DNA of 64,000 nt from Euryodendron excelsum (Eukaryota > Streptophyta > Magnoliopsida > Ericales > Pentaphylacaceae): assembly GCA_033060915.1 (NCBI GenBank), contig CM065379.1:33616818-33680817 (forward strand). Reading direction: 5' to 3'. A model generated the notes under the pieces. The model was not told the DNA's origin. It ran no database searches and worked only from the letters and a program-made list of their open reading frames with translations. Positions 59,983-64,000 of this stretch are shown here, piece after piece; position 1 is the stretch's first letter; each line of letters opens with the position of its first letter. Made by a program: the position numbers and the translations under genes.

Positions 59983-62105
59983 ATGTCAGCACGTCTAAGA
60001 ATAATGATAGAGAGTCTAGCGGCGATTGCTGTCTTTAAGGCTAGGTATGAGATCCCCGATCAAATCGGGCTAGAGTTGGTAGACCCCAATGACTTTCGTA
60101 TGGAAGAGACCGAGAAAAGGATGCCCTTCCCAGTTATCGCCATCGTTGAGGGAGGGCTTAGGTTTCCCCTGCACCACCTCCTTCAAAAGTTCATTGTCCA
60201 CAGTAAGATAGCACCCTCTCAACTCTTATCAAACATATATAGAATAATATTTGGGATGCTCGAGCTTAATCGGCTCCTGGGTGTGAACCTGGGGCTTGTC
60301 GAGCTCGACTACTATTATACGCTTTGTAGAGTAGGGGTGAGAGCTCAAAAGTCTATCTCCGAGCCTTTGATAAAAGCAAGGAGATAGTGAAATGTCTTCC
60401 AGTGGGATGGTACCTTAGATTACCTCAGGAAATAGGTTCGATGCAGACTTATGATTATTTTTCTCCATCTGTTTTATTTTGTTTTCTAACCTCGTCTTTG
60501 CCATTCTTGCAGAGCTGAAAAAGAAGTCGAAAAGCGTCGCCTGGGTAGTCAATTTTGTTGATTTGAAAAAGGTCTTGGATTTTCACAGTCAGGGCAAGTT
60601 GAGAGACCTCGTGCGAACCCCCCATATTTTGCTGAACTACCTGCTTCACTACTCCTCGTTTACCACAAAGACAGGGATCCCACTGAGCCTCCTTAAGACA
60701 TTGGCTGAGTAGGGTGCAAAAGGGGATTTTGAAGAGATTCTTGTTGGTGTTGCCATTGAAAGGGCATAAGCCGCCAGGCAAGTGACTGTTGCTGCTCCGC
60801 CCCCATCTGTTTCTGTCCCCGAGGAGCAGCAGATTATCAAACTTTGCTCTGACTCGAATAACTCGACTTCAACATCGGAGCCCTTAACCGTGCCGGACCG
60901 CTGTGTCAAGCTGAGTTAGAAAAAGCAGAGGGCAACCCCATCTCTTGACAAACACGACGAGATCAATCTTAAGGAGATGATGTTTGTCGCGACGGGGAAG
61001 CCAATAAAAAAGGCTGCCACAGAAGTTGTCGATCCCCCGACCATCGATTTGGAGACTACCCTGGTCAAGGATGTGGCACCTCTGCAGAGGAAGCCAAGTA
61101 CTCGACATTAGAAAAAGAAAGCCCCCGAGGCAGCCGCCCAACTGCCGGCCCCAAAGAAGGCAAAGGTTGGCTCCAAAGGTGCCTCTGAAGAGCCAAAAAA
61201 TGCCGAGTCGATCACCATCATTCTAGACATTCTAGGTCAGTGCATGATGACTACCGACTCCATGATTAACCAAGCCAAGGTGGCACTGGGTGTTCTTCAC
61301 GACACTCTGCCAAAGAAGGACGTCGTGAAGCTGGGAAGTGCCAATGATCTGAATATTTTCATGGGCACCTTCCATGACTCTCTTCTGGTAATTAGTTCTT
61401 TCTTATCCCTTCAACTCTGTTCTTGATTATTTTTGGCTTCTCACTCAAACTCGTAATCTTATTGTGTATGGCTGCCTTAACGCTATAGAGGCGATAAGCC
61501 GTTTTCAGTTCCTTGCCGAGCAACACTAGCAATTAGTCGAAGGGCATGCTGGACTGAAGAAGGAGTGGTTTGACACTAGTCAGAAGAGACTACTACAAAA
61601 GAAGAAGGCAGAGGAGACCATGGTAGAGTTGAAGATGGTCACTGCTGATTTTGAGAAAAGGGACAAGGAGGCCAATGCACTACAAGAAAAGAATCAAGTA
61701 CAGTATGTGGAGCTGTTCAAGGCCAAAGCCGAGATTGAAGCACTACAGGCTGAGGTGGCCAAACTAAAGGCAGACAAAGAGCTAATCATGTAGAGGGGTA
61801 CTAATCGCGGACTTGAGTAGGACAATCTTCAAAGAGGGTTGGAACGGTGCCCTTCTATTTGCTAAGGTGGAGAAGTCCTTTGACGTGTGGAAGCTTTGTC
61901 TCGATTACTTCGACACGACAGAAGATGGCTCTGTTGACCTTGAGAAGGTGGTTGCCAATGCCGAGCAAAAGAGAAGGCTTGCTCAAGAGGCCGCTGCTGA
62001 AGAGGCCAAATCTGCTGCCGAGCTGCAAAGGCCACTAATGAAGCTTTTGGAGAAAAATCAGCTGAGCCTTTTAAAAAGTCGGTGGAGACTATCACTGAGA
62101 ACTAG
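59983..62105 (+). pseudogene. Tat-A antisense ORF: gypsy-transposon-like domain and coiled coil
   Basis: Plus-strand coding region opposite to pol. First block (59,983-60,387) starts MSARLRIMIESLAAIAVF and has GGLRFPLHHLLQKFIVHSKI followed by PSQLLSNIYRIIFGMLEL, resembling the N-terminal domain of plant proteins annotated as putative gypsy-type transposon (Transposase_28-like). After an intron with acceptor TCTTGCAG near 60,513, a second block reads KKSKSVAWVVNFVDLKKVL, then a Lys/Pro-rich linker (60,780-61,220). A further intron starts at GTAATTAG near 61,388, and then an acidic/basic coiled-coil segment (about 61,500-61,790). A TATAAAG at about 59,835 could be its own promoter. Several stops and a frameshift near 62,025. 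The function is unknown; domain naming is by resemblance. Confidence 0.55.
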
Positions 62106-62639
62106 TTTTTTATACCTTTTTCTTGTTTCTCTATGTAATCAACTATTTTCAAATTATACAGGTCTATTTTTGTTGTACTACATTTTTGCCTCCAATTTTG
62201 CCATTTTATTAAAGTTTATAAATTTGCCGATCTGAATGTGTTAGGTATAACTAAGTTGGGATTTTGCGTTTGCGCATAGAGCTCTCGCCTGCCCTACTTG
62301 GGTATGACTAATTCTAGGTGCTCTAATATTATCTTTGTTTTTAGAGTTTGTGACCTTCATTGGTCGACCTGTCCAACTTGGACAGGATCAAGTTTTTACA
62401 TTTGGTTTTTGTGACCTTCATTGGCCGATCTGTCCAACTTGGACAAGATCAAGTTTTTACACTTGGTTTTTGTTTTTGTCTTCCCTTAGTGCTTCGCATT
62501 TTGGAGTAGCATCAGATGAGTAAATTTCTTTGAAAGACTTCTAATTTTTATTGATCATATGAAGCTTTGGAAAGACCAAACATTGCTGAATAGATACATA
62601 TACTGATAAAATTTTCTCAAGTTGTTGGAGTTCCAAGGT

Positions 62640-63744
62640 TGGGGTAGTTGTCTTCTATCTTTAACAGATTCTAGTCGATATACCCCCACGCTAACTTGGG
62701 ACGCTACTCTGTAGGGACCCTCCATCTGCCAAATTCTTTGTTGCTCCCAATACTTTCTGTAGTACTAAGTCTCCTGCTACAAAGGATCTTGGCTGGACCT
62801 GTTTGTTGTTGGAACGACTTAACTGTTGATGATATCCAATGAGCTTAATCAGGGTAGCCTTTTTGTTTTCTTCTGTAAGATCTAGGTCCCTGGCCAAAGT
62901 TGGTCATTAAGTCCAATGTTAAATACTGCCGATTTGATTATTGGTAGTCCCACCTCCAACGATATTACTGCCTTCACCTCGTAAGCCAAAGAAAAGGGTG
63001 TCTCTCCAGTAGACCTCATCGGGGTAGTTTTATAGGACCATAAGACGTTGGGCAGTTCCCCCACCCATTTTCTTTTAGCCTTTTCCAGTTGTTTCTTGAT
63101 CTCATTCAGTATAGTTTTGTTTAAAATTTTGATTTACTCGTTGTCTTCCGGATAGGCTGGCGTTGAATAGTAGTTTATGATTCCGAGCTCGTCGCAAAAT
63201 GACCTAAACATGTTACCATCAAATTGGGTGCCTTTGTCCGAGACAATTGACCAAGGTGTGCCGAATCGTGTTACTATGTTTCTCCAGGCGAATCTTTTGG
63301 TGTCAATCTCTCTGATGCTTGACAGGGGCTCTACCTCCACCCATTTGGTGAAGTAGTCTATTGCCACAATAAGAAATCTCCTATTGCCTAGAGCTTAGGG
63401 CAAAGGCCCGACTATGTCCTGTTCCCATTGGGCAAAAGGCCAAGGGCTGGTTATAGTTGTGAGATTCTCAGTAGACTGATGTATAATTAGAAAGAACTTT
63501 TGGCATTTTTCACATCTCAGTACGTACTAGGATGCGTCCTTTTGCATATAGAGCCACCAGTACCCCTACGAGATAGCTCGGTATGCCAATGACCTTCCGT
63601 CAACGTGACTTCCACAAATCCTTTCATGGATTTTGAACAGGACACCCTGCACTTTGTCCAGGTGGACACAGTGCAAATAGGGACCTGTGAAGGATCTTCT
63701 GTAGAGTTCCTTGGTTGGTGATAGTCATTAAGTTTGCCATCCAA
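62640..63744 (-). pseudogene. Tat-A integrase (second copy)
   Basis: Minus-strand blocks parallel to 1-1,439. Zinc-binding region (63,517-63,744); integrase core (63,134-63,367: FTKWVEVEPLSSIREIDTKR, then VSDKGTQFDGN with the second Asp and a decayed catalytic-Glu region); LWSYKTTPMRSTGETPFSLA (62,882-63,064); C-terminal GDLVLQKVLGATKN, truncated by a deletion that removed the usual GKLGPNWE segment (near 62,720). Stops and frameshifts throughout. Confidence 0.85.
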
Positions 63745-64000
63745 ATACAGACTTTTTGCATCTTTACTTTTTTTAGGTGGACCTTTTGTTCACATTTTTT
63801 GTTTTATGTCATATCAACTGTCAGGTATATCATGAATGTATGGAATGGACAAGATGGATGGGAGCTGTTAGGCCCTTTCCTTCCACTTTTCAAAATTTCA
63901 CGCACGCATAGCATTGTGCACAAGCATTTGCATACTTGCATTCTCTACCTGAATATGTCCCTTCTAGTTAGAAGGGAGAACGGTATATTGGTTGTGGGCA

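Larger units (their letters stand above)
58987..64000 (-). mobile_element. Tat-A element, second copy (partial at window edge)
   Basis: Minus-sense Ty3/gypsy Tat-lineage element: probable 3' LTR (58,987-59,601), antisense ORF region on the plus strand (59,983-62,105), then decayed integrase on the minus strand (62,640-63,744). The sequence 63,745-64,000 no longer matches pol and may be another insertion. It corresponds to the fragments at 1-22,310. The 5' half is outside the window. Confidence 0.75.

Overview
This is plant nuclear DNA, almost certainly from a eudicot with a repeat-rich genome. Two intact intron-containing plant genes lie in a small gene island, and the rest is mostly a nested stack of decayed LTR retrotransposons. 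I saw no bacterial genes, CRISPR array, rRNA gene or convincing tRNA gene. The species cannot be fixed from the sequence alone.

Gene island (about 48.4-58.9 kb): a five-exon GDSL esterase/lipase gene (48,789-50,602, minus strand, 380 aa) and a fifteen-exon kinesin gene of the plant KIN-1 type (51,972-57,086, minus strand, 483 aa). I assembled both by hand from GT-AG junctions with consistent phase, and both look intact. They are tandem on the same strand, 1.37 kb apart. Small MITE-like pieces and an 18-bp palindrome lie beyond the kinesin promoter.

Transposon block (1-48.4 kb). Names are mine. Tat-A is a Ty3/gypsy Tat-lineage element (minus sense) whose broken pol can be followed from 22.3 kb to 1 around four later insertions. 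Tat-B is a Tat-like family with very long terminal repeats (3.6-5.2 kb). It is present as three solo LTRs (1,440-6,913; 26,538-31,722; 40,066-44,539), and as one 11.3-kb rearranged element (9,686-20,977) that has lost gag-pol but keeps a spliced antisense gene resembling the Plant Mobile Domain. SIRE-2 is a Ty1/copia family seen as two plus-sense solo LTRs (2,982-4,649; 7,058-8,791). SIRE-1 is a minus-sense copia element with gag but no recognisable pol, spread over 22,945-48,242. It was split first by a complete Ty3/gypsy Tekay/Del element (24,622-39,811) and by a Tat-B LTR (40,066-44,539); the Tekay 3' LTR was itself split by another Tat-B LTR (26,538-31,722). Most insertions have 4-5 bp target duplications, which fixes the order of events.

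Right end (58,987-64,000): a second Tat-A copy with a 3' LTR of about 0.6 kb, a plus-strand antisense ORF region (gypsy-transposon-like domain followed by a coiled coil), and minus-strand integrase fragments that run toward the window edge.

Most interesting signals: the Tat-B LTR is built of modules repeated at exactly 157 bp in every copy but one; one LTR has an array of WRKY-type W-box cores at about 10-bp spacing; GGCGCC-armed palindromes flank the Tat-B TATA boxes; SIRE-2 LTRs carry 7-8 copies of a GAGTCGACTC palindrome; the 9.7-21 kb element contains a 1-kb inverted repeat that could form a hairpin RNA; and the Tekay element has lost several catalytic residues through C-to-T type changes.
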